A DNA stretch of 64,000 nt, from positions 1 to 64,000 of the forward strand of contig CAYZZW010000011.1 of assembly GCA_964482955.1 (NCBI GenBank). The letters run 5' to 3'. A program made the position numbers and the translations under genes. This stretch comes from JAPLSN01 sp964482955 (GTDB lineage: Bacteria > Spirochaetota > Spirochaetia > Treponematales > UBA12059). Below, in pieces: positions 63,187-64,000 of the stretch (position 1 is its first letter; each line of letters begins with the position of its first letter). The notes below the pieces were generated by a model. The model did no database searches and was not told the DNA's origin. It saw nothing but the letters and a program-made list of their open reading frames with translations.

Positions 63187-64000
63187 CGTCGAGATCCTGT
63201 CGCCGGCCACCGTGGCCGAACTCGCCGCCCTCCGCAAGTCGCGCCCTGAAGCGGTGCCCGTCGCGGGCGCCACGACCTTCATGTCGCGCTCCGACACGCC
63301 CGTTCCGGACCTGCCGCCCGTGATCCTCTCGCTCGCGAACGCGCCGGAACTCCGCGCGATCACGCGCACCGACCGCTACGTCGAAGTCGGCGCCATGACG
63401 ACCTTCGCCGAGCTCCTGGCATTGCGGGAAGGCACCCTGCCCGCCATCGTGCGCGAACGGGCCGCCCGCGTGGGAACGCCGACCGTCCGCAACCTCGCCA
63501 CGATCGGCGGCTCGCTCGCCTGCCCGAGCCGCTTCCGGGACCTCTTCGCGCCGCTCGCCTGCCTCGACGCCCTGGCCGAGTTCCGGACCCAGCGCGAAAG
63601 CGTCTGGATCAACGTGAACCGCCTGGCCGCCGAGGACGGGAAACCATCTCCCCGAACCGACTCGATCCTTTCGCGTGTCCGCATGCCCGCGGAGGAATGG
63701 GACCTCTCCCTCGCCAGGCGCTACGGCCTCGACGGTCGGGACGGCCCGCGCAACGCCGTGCTGGCCTGCGTGTGCCGCGTCACCAAGCGCGCCATCGCCG
63801 AGATACGCATCGCCGAAGCCGGAGCGCTCTTCCTCCGCTCGCGCGAGGCGGAAAACATGCTCATCGGACGGCGCCTCCCCCTCGCGGAGCGCGACAAGGA
63901 CGCGGCGCTCGAAGCCTACGCGCGCCGCGCGCAGGAACTCGGCATTTCCGATTTTTCCACGGCGCGCTTCCTCGGCGCGCTCAAGTCGGTCTTCGGCTGG
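63179..64000 (+). CDS. Xanthine-dehydrogenase-like FAD-binding subunit (partial, runs off the right edge)
   Basis: 274 residues are visible with no stop. The N-terminal FAD site is VAGATTFMSRSD, where relatives have GGTDL; YVEVGAMTTFAELLAL and TPTVRNLATIGGSLACPS are the other family marks. Electrons would pass from the molybdenum site through the Fe-S subunit to this FAD and on to NAD or another acceptor. The cut prevents judgement of its end or of what follows. Confidence 0.82.
   Translation, partial: MRNVEILSPATVAELAALRKSRPEAVPVAGATTFMSRSDTPVPDLPPVILSLANAPELRAITRTDRYVEVGAMTTFAELLALREGTLPAIVRERAARVGTPTVRNLATIGGSLACPSRFRDLFAPLACLDALAEFRTQRESVWINVNRLAAEDGKPSPRTDSILSRVRMPAEEWDLSLARRYGLDGRDGPRNAVLACVCRVTKRAIAEIRIAEAGALFLRSREAENMLIGRRLPLAERDKDAALEAYARRAQELGISDFSTARFLGALKSVFGW

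Noticed and set aside
1..64000. CRISPR arrays, insertion sequences, phage genes, rRNA and classical riboswitches
   Set aside because: I looked for regularly spaced repeats, transposase or integrase motifs, phage structural proteins and conserved RNA motifs upstream of operons, and saw none.

Overview
The window is a gene-dense, GC-rich (about two thirds G+C by eye) chromosomal segment from a spirochaete, most likely of the Treponematales/Spirochaetales. Signs for this are the run ispE-spoVG-tRNA-Gln-rplY-tilS-ftsH, close to the order I remember from Borrelia; a skp-bamA-tamB envelope block; a large chemotaxis operon; an Obg/L21/L27/Prp operon; spirochaete-type secreted TPR and STAS proteins; and a Tmk with the unusual P-loop GTGTTTQ. 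I see no phage, insertion sequence, CRISPR array, rRNA or other sign of a large accessory island. Most genes lie on the minus strand in tightly packed operons joined by 4-base stop/start overlaps.

Layout. 1-1549 (+): the end of an ABC importer (binding protein tail, permease, ATPase). 1583-9562 (-): chemotaxis operon STAS-cheA-cheR-cheB-cheY-cheW-hybrid kinase-receiver. 9684-15273 (-): ftsH, a secreted protein with Ca-binding-like repeats, and an HtrA-like lipoprotein protease. 15406-21415 (-): nadC-nadB-ispE-spoVG-tRNA-Gln-rplY and tilS. 21693-22016 (+): a very acidic small protein with a strong promoter. 22078-27014 (-): rplU-prp-rpmA-obgE-nadD-yqeK-LCP protein-rsfS. 27207-32872 (-): CASTOR/POLLUX-like channel, divergent ligA, two paralogous membrane proteins, DUF167 protein. 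33063-34235 (+): MFS transporter. 34236-34793: about 560 bases of structured non-coding DNA. 34794-38201 (-): mfd. 38319-40318 (+): secreted protein, degenerate receiver/PilZ-like protein, ArsR-type regulator. 40332-45177 (-): mutS-ispG-TPR protein. 45246-45737 (+): STAS protein. 45793-53267 (-): tamB, bamA, skp. 53333-54616 (+): tmk and a conserved periplasmic protein. 54831-57298 (-): a secreted protein and a SPOR-domain protein. 57477 to the right edge (+): a LoaP/NusG-like antiterminator, sugar-nucleotide dehydratase, DegT aminotransferase and three xanthine-dehydrogenase-like subunits in one overlapping series.

How the genes work together. The window links NAD synthesis (nadB, nadC, nadD), the MEP isoprenoid pathway (ispE, ispG), ribosome biogenesis and dormancy (obgE, rsfS, L21, L27, Prp, L25), DNA repair (mutS, mfd, ligA) and outer-membrane assembly (skp, bamA, tamB). 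The most interesting patterns are: (1) five operon-leading genes (nadC, the channel gene, arsR, mutS, tmk) whose sigma70-like -10 box ends only 5-9 bases before an ATG with no Shine-Dalgarno sequence, suggesting a class of leaderless mRNAs; (2) the antiterminator-led operon that joins amino-sugar synthesis to an aberrant molybdenum hydroxylase lacking several active-site motifs; (3) a Prp protease gene beside an L27 that has no cleavable extension and is shortened at its N-terminus; and (4) a CheA with an MshEN-like insert.
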